Positions 24,942 to 34,574 are shown, counted from the stretch's first letter. The stretch: 64,000 bases of DNA from CALXXL01 sp034926605 (GCA_034926605.1 JAYFQV010000007.1:20805-84804), one strand, 5' to 3'. The notes: generated by a model from the sequence alone, not told the origin. Program-made: numbers and translations.

Positions 24942-25340
24942 TTAAACTTGTCCATGAACATAATAACCGAAAAACCCAGATAATTGAATAGCGCAGCAGG
25001 CTACTCCAATCCAACCTTGCAACGCGGTAAGTTTATTATGCGAGAAGGAAAGTATCATTGAATATATTGCGGCTGCCATGAAGAAAAGTAGCGATGTTAT
25101 TAGAATCGCAGTGGAATTTGATAAAAAGATATTTTGAATCAATTTGTAGTCATCCCATCTATATATGCCAAACTCGACAGACAGACATAGACCGCACAGC
25201 AGTATTGATAAAATTGCGCCACCCTTGCCTATATAACGGCAAGGGATAAACCATAAGCGCAATGAGGCGTCGCTTATTATAAATATCATACAGATCACAA
25301 ATCCATGGTTGGCGCAGAACAGTAAATAATCCAGAAACAT
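24942..25340 (-). CDS. Small four-helix membrane protein, islet gene
   Basis: A 132-residue hydrophobic protein with helices near residues 10-28, 40-58, 72-95 and 105-128. It is about the same size and layout as the next gene downstream, so both may be divergent members of one unknown family. No motifs tie it to a known function. Confidence 0.6.
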   Translation of the reverse strand: MFLDYLLFCANHGFVICMIFIISDASLRLWFIPCRYIGKGGAILSILLCGLCLSVEFGIYRWDDYKLIQNIFLSNSTAILITSLLFFMAAAIYSMILSFSHNKLTALQGWIGVACCAIQLSGFFGYYVHGQV

Positions 25341-25447
25341 TTATTCTTATCCCGTGAATAGCAATCAAGACACCGAATCGTATTTATATACTACAGACAT
25401 CTCGGTTACCCTATATGACACCAAAGAATAGTGATTTATAGTCGCTA

Positions 25448-25836
25448 TTATGTTTTTCGGGATATTTTGGGGGGCAACGTTTGTCTCAACGCAATATATA
25501 AATAAATCATGGCGCCTTGGGCGGTGCTCCTCAGCAGGCATAAAAGCCCTTGTATTTTTAGCGTTCTGCACGATGCCCCCAATAAAAAGATACCATAAAA
25601 TATGCCGATATAAATTGCAGCCCAACTGCCGGTCTTTATATACTCTGCCATGATCGGATAGCGCATTAGCCAATTCACGGGCATGAAAGAATCCAGATAA
25701 TACATCATCGCCACTGTCGCCATGCTCAATGGACAGGCCATGAGAAGCACTGTCGCAAATGCATATATTCTGGCTGGGGTGGAACGATATCTTTTAAATA
25801 AACAGACAAAATAAGGCTTAATAGTCCACTACACAT
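25448..25836 (-). pseudogene. Third small membrane protein, interrupted by a -1 frameshift
   Basis: From the ATG at 25836 the frame gives MCSGLLSLILSVYLK and then stops within 36 codons. One base back, the other frame continues RYRSTPARIYAF into membrane helices (VLLMAC... YYLDS, then AAIYIGIFYGIFLL) to 25448. The join lies on T-TTA-AAA (25792-25798), a classic -1 slippery heptamer, and joining the frames gives a protein of about 128 residues, like its two neighbours. This is either a decayed gene, a sequencing error or programmed frameshifting. A GTG at 25750 alone would cut through the first helix. Confidence 0.5.
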
Positions 25837-26278
25837 ACCACGCAAATTAATTACGATCAGCAGTTTCATATTTGCTTCCACCGACTATTTAAACAATTGC
25901 GTTGCTGTTAACTGCATGGAGTCATGCAATCAATTTATGCCTGTAATATAATAAATTCAAGTGTGCAATCTAAGCATTGTTGAAATAAACCTTTTTAGCG
26001 ATGTCCGTCAAAATTGTTGCTTCGGAAGTGATGAGCTTGCCGCTAAAATCGCAAGTGGGCGCGGCAATTCCTAATATTTCTATTTTAATTGTTTGGCGGG
26101 AATGTCGATTATTCCAGCCTTTGGCGCATTTTCCATTTGAAAATCGGCGGTCGCCAAGTTATATTCCGCCATGTTGCTTTCGAGTGCCTGTCGGGAATCA
26201 ATTCAGCGGTCGGGAATATGATTGCATCGCGGAACGGCGAGGGGGGATCAAGGCCGCCATATGGAAGGAAGTGCTTTA
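25837..26278. other. AT-rich non-coding stretch
   Basis: I see no supportable gene, RNA or repeat here. A plus-strand frame of 92 codons (26001-26279) has no ribosome site and no protein-like composition. The stretch is the flank of the AT-rich islet, and GC rises again after about 26200. Confidence 0.6.
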
Positions 26279-26776
26279 ATGGCCGTAATCAAGCGGATTG
26301 TCTATGCTGACGACCTTAAGCGGTGTCTCGAGCTCATACATGGCAGTTTTATGACGGTGGCGGAGGAATTCGGGCTGACTCCGGAGAACAGCCCGACCAA
26401 CGGGGCATTTCTGCCGCTGGAAAGGCTGCGGGCGGATTTTGAACGCGGCTGCCTGATGTTCGGCATGTATGACGGCGGAAAAATTGTCGGGTTCATGCAG
26501 TTGACCGGGAAAGATGGCGGTGTGTATGAACTTGGTCGTTTGGCGGTGTTGCCCGCCTGCCGCCATCGCGGCTTGGGCGCGGAAATGCTGGCCTTTGCAA
26601 ATCGGAGAGTCGCCGCGCTGGGCGGCCGCAAGATAACCGCCGGGATTATCGAGGACAACGTCCGCCTGAAAAAATGGTATGTCGCGCATGATTTTTACAG
26701 TACGGGAACCGCAAGGTTTCCCCATCTTCCATTTACGGTAGGGTTCATGGAAACCCAATGCGGGGTCTTTCCTTAG
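26279..26776 (+). CDS. GNAT family N-acetyltransferase
   Basis: This 165-residue protein carries the acetyl-CoA loop motif A (RLAVLPACRHRGLGAEML, about residues 100-117) and the following N-x-x-A/L-x-x-x-Y helix (NVRLKKWYVAHDFY). The substrate is unknown. GGAAGG stands upstream of the ATG at 26279; an in-frame ATG at 26261 is also possible. It converges with thpR. Confidence 0.85.
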   Translation: MAVIKRIVYADDLKRCLELIHGSFMTVAEEFGLTPENSPTNGAFLPLERLRADFERGCLMFGMYDGGKIVGFMQLTGKDGGVYELGRLAVLPACRHRGLGAEMLAFANRRVAALGGRKITAGIIEDNVRLKKWYVAHDFYSTGTARFPHLPFTVGFMETQCGVFP

Positions 26777-26779
26777 CCG

Positions 26780-27355
26780 CTATGTCGACGGTCTGGTGCC
26801 GGGCAATTCCACCAGAGCCAGCGGCGTATGGATCAGCCGTCCGGTGTTGTTATGACTGTGGAACAGGACAATCTTCCGAGCCATGGTTGCCGGGCAGCGC
26901 ATTTTGGTCAGTCTTTCAAGTTTTTCACTGTCTTCTGCTGAAAGCCGGCTCTTGAAGCGCAGCAGGGTGATATGCGGCATGAAGCGGCGGTTGTCCGCCG
27001 GCTTGCCGGTTATCCGACCGACAAGCGTGTCGGCTCGGCGTTTAAGCTCAAGAAGTTCCGGTTCGGCTTTGAACGCCAGATGCAGCGAGTTGGGGCGGCT
27101 CCTTGATGGAAAGCAGCCGAAGCCGTCCGGGATCAATTGCGCGGCGGACGAGCCGTCGAACGCGGCGGCGAATTCCGCCGCCAGTCGTTCAGCTGCTTCC
27201 GGCGGCGTGCCGCCCAAAAAAACCAGGGTCAGATGGTATTGCTCCTGCGGCGTAGATCGGGCCGCGGACGGCAGAACTCCGCGCCAACGAGCCAGCGCCG
27301 ATTTCAGTTCTTCCGCCGGTTCCAGCGCGATGAACAGCCGCAGGTCGTCGTTCAT
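26780..27355 (-). CDS. thpR: RNA 2',3'-cyclic phosphodiesterase (2H family)
   Basis: This 191-residue protein has the two HxTx motifs of 2H phosphoesterases, HLTLVFLG (about residue 41) and HITLLRF (about residue 130), and the FIAL start. Members (LigT/ThpR) open 2',3'-cyclic RNA ends to 2'-phosphates. The start overlaps the stop of the FAD oxidoreductase gene (ATGA). Confidence 0.92.
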   Translation of the reverse strand: MNDDLRLFIALEPAEELKSALARWRGVLPSAARSTPQEQYHLTLVFLGGTPPEAAERLAAEFAAAFDGSSAAQLIPDGFGCFPSRSRPNSLHLAFKAEPELLELKRRADTLVGRITGKPADNRRFMPHITLLRFKSRLSAEDSEKLERLTKMRCPATMARKIVLFHSHNNTGRLIHTPLALVELPGTRPST

Positions 27356-29334
27356 TTTATCTTTTTGAACACCACGCCGTCGGCCACGGCTTTCACGTCT
27401 CTGCCGCCGTTGCCGACCACGACCGTGATTTTGTCGCCTTTCTTGGCAATGAAGCGGTGCATTTCGTCCAGCAGACCTTTGTCGGTGGCGGAAAGATCGC
27501 AGGAAAGTTTGTAGGTGGTGCGGTTCTTCATGAATGTCACCGGCATACGCTTGCGGATTTCACCGTGGGGTACCAGCAGATAGAGAATATAGCGGCCGTC
27601 TTCCGGCACCGTCCAGTGATAGGTCGCCGTTACCGGCTCCTCGGTGTAGCTCTGCTTGTAACGGCCGTTAAGCATCGGGGTGCCCACCTCCCGGTTCTGC
27701 CAGGGGCCGGAGAGCTCGGCGTCGGGATCGTCCAGCACATAATATCCGTCCTTTTCAAGTTCGGAGGTTCGCGGGAACAGATTGCCGCCGGGATAGTGCA
27801 ATATACCGCCCAGGGACTCTAGCCGTTTCTGGAGCGTGTCGGTGTCTATATCCTGCACCGGGCAGTTTTTGTCGATCGCCATTGCCGCGGCGATACCGGC
27901 CGCCTCTCCGGCGGTCATAAACTGCGGCTCCATCCGCAGCGAGCAGTAGGCGACATGGGACGCGGAAAGGCATACCGGCACCAGCAGGTTGACGCACTCC
28001 GACTTCCTGGGTGTCAGCGCGCGGTACGGTATTTCATAGGGACGTACCGGAACCTTGCCGTCGAATACGCTGATAAAACCTTCCATATAGACCTTGCCGT
28101 CGGGCGCGAGGAACTTGCGTACCGCGTGGGAGTCGAGCATATACGAGCCGATGCCTATGGAGTCCGGTTTCAGGTTGTCCTCGTAGCAGTCCTGTTGGCG
28201 CATCACGTAATCGCCGACCATCCGGCGCGACTCGCGGACGTAGAGCTGCCACGGCCAGTGGCCGTTGTCGGGGAATTCATCGGCGGGGAGTCCCCACGAC
28301 GACGCGTCCTCGCGCAGGTCGGCCGGGACGCCGGGATCGTGGGATATGAAGTAGAGCAGACCCTGGATGTATCTTTTGTGGTCTTCGGCGATGGCGTCGC
28401 GTTCGGCGTAGCTTACCTCGCTCCAGGTGTGGCTGTGGTTGATCATATCGGTGGAGAAGTCGCCGCGGTTGTTGACGTCGATTTTGCCGTCGGGAAGCAG
28501 ACCCCAATATGAAATGATGTCGTTGAACGTCCATTTTTTATCCGGTTCTGACTTTATCCAGTTGAGCAGATTGCGGTAATTTGCCGGGTTGTATCCCTCC
28601 GGCTTGGGCACGGGAACGAAATTGTCCTTGTTCTGGGTCATGCAGACCCGGAAATTGTAGGCCTGGGTCAGGCCGTCGGCGTCGCCGACCTTGCCGGGTT
28701 CGGCGCGCACCAGGTCTGGCAGCAGATTGCCGTTGTCGTCGAATGCTTCGGCGTGCTTGATCTCAATAGCCGGCCGGATGCCGGCGGCCGACTCGCCATA
28801 TTCATTGCGGCCTTCGCGCCCCACGCGGTATGAGACGCCGGCGGCGGCCATGAGGTCGCCTTCGTAGGTGGCGTCAACAAAAATCTTTCCGCTGACGGTG
28901 TCGCCGTTTTCAAGTTTGACGGACAGGATGCGGCCGTCGGCCATTTTCGGTTTGGATTTTTCGGCCAGCCTTGCGTTCTTTACCACCGTTACGCCGGGAA
29001 CGGCGACCATGGCATCGAACAGTTGTTCACTGTATGCGGGCGTGGCATGGTTGAACGCTCCGTCCGGACGGTCGGCCGAACGCCTCAGGAAGGCGGCTGT
29101 CAGCCCTCCGAGTGTTTCCTGGCGCATGATGTCCACGTTGCCGAGGCCGGAGGCGGTCATGCCGCCGAGGTGGGAGCCCGGTTCGAGGAGCAGTACTGAT
29201 TTTCCTTCCCTCGCCGCCGCCGCCGCCGCGGTTACTCCGCCAGAGGTGCCGCCGTACACCACCACATCGGCCTTGTAGTCGGCCGCCATAAGCGCTGCCG
29301 CCGGAAGCAGCGCGAGAATCGTCAGGAACTTCAT
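27352..29334 (-). CDS. Secreted FAD-dependent oxidoreductase with C-terminal golvesin-like domain
   Basis: This 660-residue protein has a signal peptide (1-18), an FAD-binding Rossmann motif (VVYGGTSGGVTAA with LLLEPG at the end of the second strand, about 23-53), and FVDATYEGDLMAAAG, typical of the FAD_oxidored family common in planctomycetes and lentisphaeres. The last 130 residues (from about 535: YYVLDDPDAE, GPW, GRY) resemble the golvesin/xanthan lyase C-terminal beta domain. The likely role is oxidation of a sugar or glycan outside the cytoplasm. The ATG at 29334 follows AAGGAA by 7 bases and removes a non-signal N-terminal extension. Confidence 0.85.
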   Translation of the reverse strand: MKFLTILALLPAAALMAADYKADVVVYGGTSGGVTAAAAAAREGKSVLLLEPGSHLGGMTASGLGNVDIMRQETLGGLTAAFLRRSADRPDGAFNHATPAYSEQLFDAMVAVPGVTVVKNARLAEKSKPKMADGRILSVKLENGDTVSGKIFVDATYEGDLMAAAGVSYRVGREGRNEYGESAAGIRPAIEIKHAEAFDDNGNLLPDLVRAEPGKVGDADGLTQAYNFRVCMTQNKDNFVPVPKPEGYNPANYRNLLNWIKSEPDKKWTFNDIISYWGLLPDGKIDVNNRGDFSTDMINHSHTWSEVSYAERDAIAEDHKRYIQGLLYFISHDPGVPADLREDASSWGLPADEFPDNGHWPWQLYVRESRRMVGDYVMRQQDCYEDNLKPDSIGIGSYMLDSHAVRKFLAPDGKVYMEGFISVFDGKVPVRPYEIPYRALTPRKSECVNLLVPVCLSASHVAYCSLRMEPQFMTAGEAAGIAAAMAIDKNCPVQDIDTDTLQKRLESLGGILHYPGGNLFPRTSELEKDGYYVLDDPDAELSGPWQNREVGTPMLNGRYKQSYTEEPVTATYHWTVPEDGRYILYLLVPHGEIRKRMPVTFMKNRTTYKLSCDLSATDKGLLDEMHRFIAKKGDKITVVVGNGGRDVKAVADGVVFKKIK

Positions 29335-29464
29335 AGCATTTCCTTTGTTTTCAAGATTATAGTGTTTCGTGGTTAATTTATCACGGAAAGGTTGATTTTT
29401 CGCCTCCGGACGCAGCTTTTTTGAGAAAAATGGAAAAAACACAAGATATTGTGCGTTTTGAGGG

Positions 29465-29493
29465 TTGACAACGCAATATGATGGGGGTATAAT
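29465..29493 (+). promoter_or_regulatory. Perfect consensus sigma70 promoter
   Basis: TTGACA (29465-29470) and TATAAT (29488-29493) with exactly 17 bases between them, the only fully consensus promoter seen in the window. Predicted start near 29500. The leader then holds a UUCG-tetraloop hairpin, GTCGC-TTCG-GCGAC (29524-29537), just before the ribosome site. Confidence 0.9.
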
Positions 29494-29555
29494 AATGGTG
29501 TGGGAAGAAAAAGATCAGATAATGTCGCTTCGGCGACGGAAAGCGAGAGGATGAA

Positions 29556-29699
29556 ATGGCAGTTTGCGGAGAAAAGACGGAGATTTACAGCCGGGTCGTC
29601 GGATATTTCAGGCCGGTTTCCAACTGGAATCGCGGCAAGCAGGAGGAGTTTAACGACCGCAAGACTTATGTGGTCGGCAGATGCGCCTGCGGCAAATAA
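29556..29699 (+). CDS. 47-residue NrdD-like glycyl-radical mini-protein
   Basis: The reading frame begins MAVCGEKTEIYSRVVGYFRP, then has WNRGKQEEFNDR and ends RCACGK. This is the pattern of the C-terminal glycyl-radical segment of anaerobic ribonucleotide reductase (E. coli NrdD: RRVCGYLGS...NAGKQEEVKRR). The radical Gly would be Gly16 in RVVGYF. Cys4 and the CAC near the end echo the zinc Cys of that region. AGAGG lies about 6 bases upstream. The catalytic domain is absent. It sits between a consensus promoter and a terminator, so it is a real gene. It may act as a spare radical domain, as YfiD/GrcA does for pyruvate formate-lyase (inference). Confidence 0.85.
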   Translation: MAVCGEKTEIYSRVVGYFRPVSNWNRGKQEEFNDRKTYVVGRCACGK

Positions 29700-29715
29700 C
29701 GGCACGGCTCTCCGG

Positions 29716-29744
29716 AAAGCCCCCTGATTCGGGGGCTTTTCTAT
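29716..29744 (+). terminator. Terminator of the mini-protein gene
   Basis: AAAGCCCCC (29716-29724) pairs with GGGGGCTTT (29731-29739) and is followed by TCTATTTT. Confidence 0.9.
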
Positions 29745-29754
29745 TTTAAACGAG

Positions 29755-29782
29755 TTGAAAAATGGATAGTGAATGCTATATT
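29755..29782 (+). promoter_or_regulatory. Promoter of the sugar-transfer operon
   Basis: TTGAAA (29755-29760) and TATATT (29777-29782) with a 16-base gap, start expected near 29789, 21 bases before the ATG. Confidence 0.7.
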
Positions 29783-29809
29783 AGGCGCAAACGCGGGGGC
29801 TGATTTTAA

Positions 29810-30571
29810 ATGAGCAGAACGCTCGACCTTATACTACCATTTTATCATCCCCACCCCGGATGGGTGGAAAACGACGTGGCACACATAACCGCGTTGCGGC
29901 GTCATTTTGAGGAACGCGGCGTGCAACTTACCGTTTACGCCGTAAACGACGGCTGGGATATGGCCGACTTCCCCTCCGAGAAACTGGATGCCATCCGCGC
30001 GGCCGCCGGAGGCCGTTTCACGTTTATCGACAGCCAGCCGAACCGTGGCAAAGGTTATTCTCTGCGTGCCGGCGTTTCCGCCGGGGCCGGGGATATCCGC
30101 ATTTACACCGATCATGATTTTCCGTTCGGGTCCCGCAGCGTGATTGACGCGTATAATCTGCTCGACTCCGGTGCAGAGGTTGTTATGGGGGTGCGCGGGC
30201 GGGAGTATTCCCACGCGATACGCGGGTTGCGCCGGATGATTTCAAAGATGGTGCGCAAATTGAACGCCCTGCTGTTGGGGCTTCCCCCGGAACTCTGCGA
30301 CACCCAGGCTGGATTCAAGGGATTTCGCGGCGCCGGAATCGACGCATTTCTGGACACAACCGTAAACGCTTTTCTGTTCGATACCGAATTCATTCTGCTG
30401 GCTCGGAAACGTCGGCTTAGCATCGTTCCAATACCGCTGGTATTGCGTGACGGGTTGCATTTTTCGCGGATGGGCTTCCGTACATTGCTGCGGGAGACAG
30501 CCAATTTGTTCCGCATTCTATGGAAAGTGCGTATTCGCGGCGGCTGTTCAACGGTGCTTGCCAATGAATAA
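29810..30571 (+). CDS. Family 2 glycosyltransferase (polyprenyl-phosphate sugar synthase type)
   Basis: This 253-residue GT-A enzyme has the NDGWD strand, the TDHDFPFG acidic motif (about residue 100) and DTQAGFKGF (about 165), as in dolichyl/undecaprenyl-phosphate glycosyltransferases (DPM1, ArnC). No membrane helix is present, unlike ArnC. It would load a sugar on a lipid carrier. First gene of a three-gene operon with a deacetylase and a GT-C protein, overlapping the next by 8 bases. Confidence 0.85.
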   Translation: MSRTLDLILPFYHPHPGWVENDVAHITALRRHFEERGVQLTVYAVNDGWDMADFPSEKLDAIRAAAGGRFTFIDSQPNRGKGYSLRAGVSAGAGDIRIYTDHDFPFGSRSVIDAYNLLDSGAEVVMGVRGREYSHAIRGLRRMISKMVRKLNALLLGLPPELCDTQAGFKGFRGAGIDAFLDTTVNAFLFDTEFILLARKRRLSIVPIPLVLRDGLHFSRMGFRTLLRETANLFRILWKVRIRGGCSTVLANE

Positions 30572-31340
30572 AATACTGCTGTCATTCGATGTGGAGGAGT
30601 TCGACATCCCGCGTGAATACGGCGCGGAAGTCTCGGAACAGGACGAAATCGCGGTTTCCGCCGCCGGTCTCGAGCCGGTTTTGGATTTGCTTGAAGCAAA
30701 AAAGGTGACGGCGACGTTTTTCGTGACCGCCGTATTTGCCGAACGCGCCCCCGGGCTGTTTGCCCGCATAGTCTCCGGCGGGCATGAGATTGCCTCGCAT
30801 GGGCTTCGCCACACCGGATTTGAGATCGGCGACCTTGCGGAGTCCAAGCGCATTCTCGAACGGCTTTCCGGTTGTCGCGTTACCGGATTCCGTGCCGCCC
30901 GGCTGGCCCCGGTACCGGCGGAGGAAATCGGAAGGTATTACGACTACGATTCTTCGCTGAATCCGACCTTCCTGCCTGGACGTTATAACAATCTGAACAA
31001 ACCGGCGACGGTTTTTCGGGAGCCTTGCGGGTTGTTGCGCTGTCCGGTTTCCGTGACGCCGCTGGCGCGGTTCCCGCTGTTCTGGCTCTCGTTCAAGAAT
31101 CTGCCGTTGGGGCCATACTGTCTGCTTGCCGGTGCCGCTCTTTCACATTACGGGTTCTTCAGTTTATATACTCATCCGTGGGAATACAACGCCGCTATCC
31201 GCGATCCGCGCTGGAAATTGCCCAAATACATCGTGCGCCATGCCGGCGGGGAACAACTTGACCGACTTGGCGTGCTGATCGACCGGCTTGGGAGCAAAGG
31301 CGAATTCACCACATTCAATTCATATTTGAGGGAGTTTTGA
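30564..31340 (+). CDS. NodB-like polysaccharide deacetylase
   Basis: This 258-residue protein begins with the metal motif SFDVEEFD, followed by TATFFVTA and SHGLRHTGF (the HxxxH pair) and RAARLAP, as in the PEP-CTERM/DUF3473-type deacetylases. It has no signal peptide, so it likely works on the cytoplasmic side. The ATG at 30564 lies inside the end of the glycosyltransferase gene; the upstream extension has no protein character. By position it parallels ArnD, which deformylates a lipid-linked sugar. Exact substrate unknown. Confidence 0.85.
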   Translation: MNKILLSFDVEEFDIPREYGAEVSEQDEIAVSAAGLEPVLDLLEAKKVTATFFVTAVFAERAPGLFARIVSGGHEIASHGLRHTGFEIGDLAESKRILERLSGCRVTGFRAARLAPVPAEEIGRYYDYDSSLNPTFLPGRYNNLNKPATVFREPCGLLRCPVSVTPLARFPLFWLSFKNLPLGPYCLLAGAALSHYGFFSLYTHPWEYNAAIRDPRWKLPKYIVRHAGGEQLDRLGVLIDRLGSKGEFTTFNSYLREF

Positions 31341-31341
31341 G

Positions 31342-32946
31342 ATGGTTGATCTGATCCGCGAAAAGGTGTTCAAAATTCCGGCCGCCATCATAGGGGGCGA
31401 TGAAAACGATGCCGCCACCGCCGTTTTTTGCCGCAAGGTGCTGTTCTGGACGCTGCTGATTTGGAGCGTGGTTTGGTTTGCCGCCCCGGCATTGTGTATA
31501 AAAGGATTGTTCTTCGACGTGGTTGAAAACCTCGAATGGGGGCGCTACTACCAGTTCGGCTACGACAAGCATCCGTTCGTTTCGATGTGGATAAGCCGGT
31601 TTGTATACGACCTTACCGGCAGCGCCGGCTGGCCGCTGTATCTCTTGTGCAATATCTCAATAGTACTGGCGGTGGTGTGCGTTTGGCGGGTGGCGTTGAA
31701 ATTCCTGTCACCGCTGCGCGCGCTGGCGGCGGCGCTGCTGCTGCTGACTCTCCAGTATTTTTCGTCATGGGCGCTGGAGTTCAATAACGACGTGATCGCA
31801 ATCTCGGTCTGGGCGGCCGCGGTGCTGTTTTTCCATCGCGCGCTGACCGCCCAGCGGCTGGCCGACTGGCTGCTGACCGCCTTGTTCTGTGCACTGGCGA
31901 TGCTCACAAAATATTATGCTGCGGTGCTGCTGGCGGCATTCGCATTGGTGGTGTTGTTTACGCCCGAGGGGCGGAGGTCGTTCGCCCGGCCGGGACTTTA
32001 TGCGGCGGCGGCACTTTTTATTCTTCTGGTGCTGCCCAATGTTGTGTGGCTGTTCGAGCACGATTTCTCGCCATTCCTCTATGCTGAGCACGGCGCCAGG
32101 CTGGACGAAGAGCCCAGCGGCTTCTGGCTGCCGCGGCTTATCGGGTTTCTGGACATGTGCGGCGGCGTGGTTCAGCGTTGCGCGCTGCTGATGGTGGTTT
32201 TTGCTCTGTTCTTTGTGAAACCGGCCAAACGGAACGGTGAGCCGCCCGCGCGATTTGAACGGTTTTTCATTTTCAATATGGCGTTCACCCCGCTGCTGCT
32301 GACCTTCCTCATTCCGATTATTTCCGGAGGAATGGTAAAGGATTCCTGGCTGGCCTCCTGCTTCAATTTTGTTCCGGTTTATCTGTTCATGGCGTTGAAC
32401 CCGGCGGTAAGCCGGGCGCGGATAAAATGGCTGCTGGCGGCGTTGACGGCGGTTTGCGCAATATATCTCGGCTCGTTTGTTCACTCCAAGCTGTATAAGA
32501 ATCCTTATTCGAACAAGGGCGTGCGCTGCCCTTACGAGGCATATCCGGGCAGGGAAATCGCCGGGCGGCTGGACGGGCTGTGGCGCGGACTTTTCGGGAC
32601 TCCGCCGAAATATGTGATTGGTTCCCGTTACACCGGCGCATTCTACGCATTTTACGGGGAGGGCAAACCTCATGCGTTCTACATGGCCGATACTTCGGCC
32701 AGCAACTGGATCGATCCCGCCGCGGTTAAGCGCGACGGCGCACTGATCGTATGGGAGATCACCCCCAAGCGCAAGTCGACCATGGACTTGCCGGAATGGC
32801 TAGACAATCTTGGTGAGGACCGTGAACGGGTGGAGCGGCTGCCTGACTTGGAATTCGAACGGTTGAGCTATGGATTCACCCGCGGTTCCGGTTCACCCCG
32901 CCCGGTGATAATAGGGGTGGCGCTGTTGCCGCCGGAGAACGACTAA
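31342..32946 (+). CDS. GT-C glycosyltransferase (GT39/83, ArnT-like)
   Basis: This 534-residue protein has about ten to twelve membrane helices. The first loop has the acidic DVVENLEWGRYY and FGYDKHPFVSMW segments that mark lipid-phosphate-sugar transferases of the PMT/ArnT superfamily. A large soluble C-terminal part (about 400-534) follows. It should move a sugar from a polyprenyl-phosphate to an acceptor on the outer side. It begins 1 base after the deacetylase stop. Confidence 0.85.
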   Translation: MVDLIREKVFKIPAAIIGGDENDAATAVFCRKVLFWTLLIWSVVWFAAPALCIKGLFFDVVENLEWGRYYQFGYDKHPFVSMWISRFVYDLTGSAGWPLYLLCNISIVLAVVCVWRVALKFLSPLRALAAALLLLTLQYFSSWALEFNNDVIAISVWAAAVLFFHRALTAQRLADWLLTALFCALAMLTKYYAAVLLAAFALVVLFTPEGRRSFARPGLYAAAALFILLVLPNVVWLFEHDFSPFLYAEHGARLDEEPSGFWLPRLIGFLDMCGGVVQRCALLMVVFALFFVKPAKRNGEPPARFERFFIFNMAFTPLLLTFLIPIISGGMVKDSWLASCFNFVPVYLFMALNPAVSRARIKWLLAALTAVCAIYLGSFVHSKLYKNPYSNKGVRCPYEAYPGREIAGRLDGLWRGLFGTPPKYVIGSRYTGAFYAFYGEGKPHAFYMADTSASNWIDPAAVKRDGALIVWEITPKRKSTMDLPEWLDNLGEDRERVERLPDLEFERLSYGFTRGSGSPRPVIIGVALLPPEND

Positions 32947-33398
32947 ATAGCCTGTGGAGCCGCAATATCCATTTGATAGATTTTGGCCTCGTCAAAACCC
33001 ATTTCCTTTGGAAACTCAAAATTGACGTATCCGGCTGAATCAGGCTTGAATTCCTGCGATACCGTTGCGCGGCCAACCTCGTTGCCGTAGGAGTTCTTTG
33101 CTTTCAGGCGGAGGGTATAGTTGCCCGGAACCTTGGTTATAATATATATTTCAATGGTATTGCCTGATTCAAAATTGCCGTTGCTGCGGGCTACCGTAAA
33201 TTCAAACGCCTTGTCGAATGCGTCGGATGTGACAAGGCTGATATTCTGTTTGTCGGCCATTGCGCTTCCGGCACCTTCACCGAATTCCCGCAATGAGTTG
33301 CCTACAGTTTTTCCTGCCTTCTTGGAGACCGACTCGTCGCCGCAGCCGAAAGTCAGAATCATGGCGGCGATCACGGAGATAACAATCATCTGGCGCAT
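32943..33398 (-). CDS. Small lipoprotein
   Basis: A 151-residue lipoprotein (LTFGC lipobox, Cys at residue 19) with a short Ser/Gly region and a beta-rich domain (about 55-150; IYIITKVPGNYTLRLKAKNSYG resembles an Ig/FN3-like edge). The start at 33398 is chosen because it begins the signal peptide with AGGGAG about 10 bases upstream. It lies after mreB, converging with the GT-C gene by a 4-base overlap. Confidence 0.75.
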   Translation of the reverse strand: MRQMIVISVIAAMILTFGCGDESVSKKAGKTVGNSLREFGEGAGSAMADKQNISLVTSDAFDKAFEFTVARSNGNFESGNTIEIYIITKVPGNYTLRLKAKNSYGNEVGRATVSQEFKPDSAGYVNFEFPKEMGFDEAKIYQMDIAAPQAI

Positions 33399-33470
33399 AA
33401 TAATATTTCTCCCTGTAAATGCGCGAAAATATCTATACGCCCGGCTTCTCCCTTGCTGGCAGGCTGGCAA

Positions 33471-34502
<1,032 letters not shown>

Positions 34503-34546
34503 TCAGTACACTCCAGTGTTGCGAATTTCGAAGTATTTCACGTTTT

Positions 34547-34574
34547 ATTATATAACCTGATTTTCAAAATGCAA
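34547..34574 (-). promoter_or_regulatory. mreB promoter
   Basis: TTGCAT (34569-34574) and TATAAT (34547-34552) with 16 bases between, about 45 bases before the mreB ATG, with GGAG for ribosome binding. Confidence 0.7.

Noticed and set aside
25365..25673. Minus-strand 102-codon frame in the islet
   Set aside because: It overlaps the membrane-helix frame; His/Arg-rich and without a ribosome site.
26001..26279. Plus-strand 92-codon frame
   Set aside because: No ribosome site, no protein-like composition, and in an AT-rich flank.
29790..29812. GGGGCTGATTTT, like the start of a tmRNA
   Set aside because: No alanine acceptor partner or tag frame follows; it is the leader of the glycosyltransferase gene.
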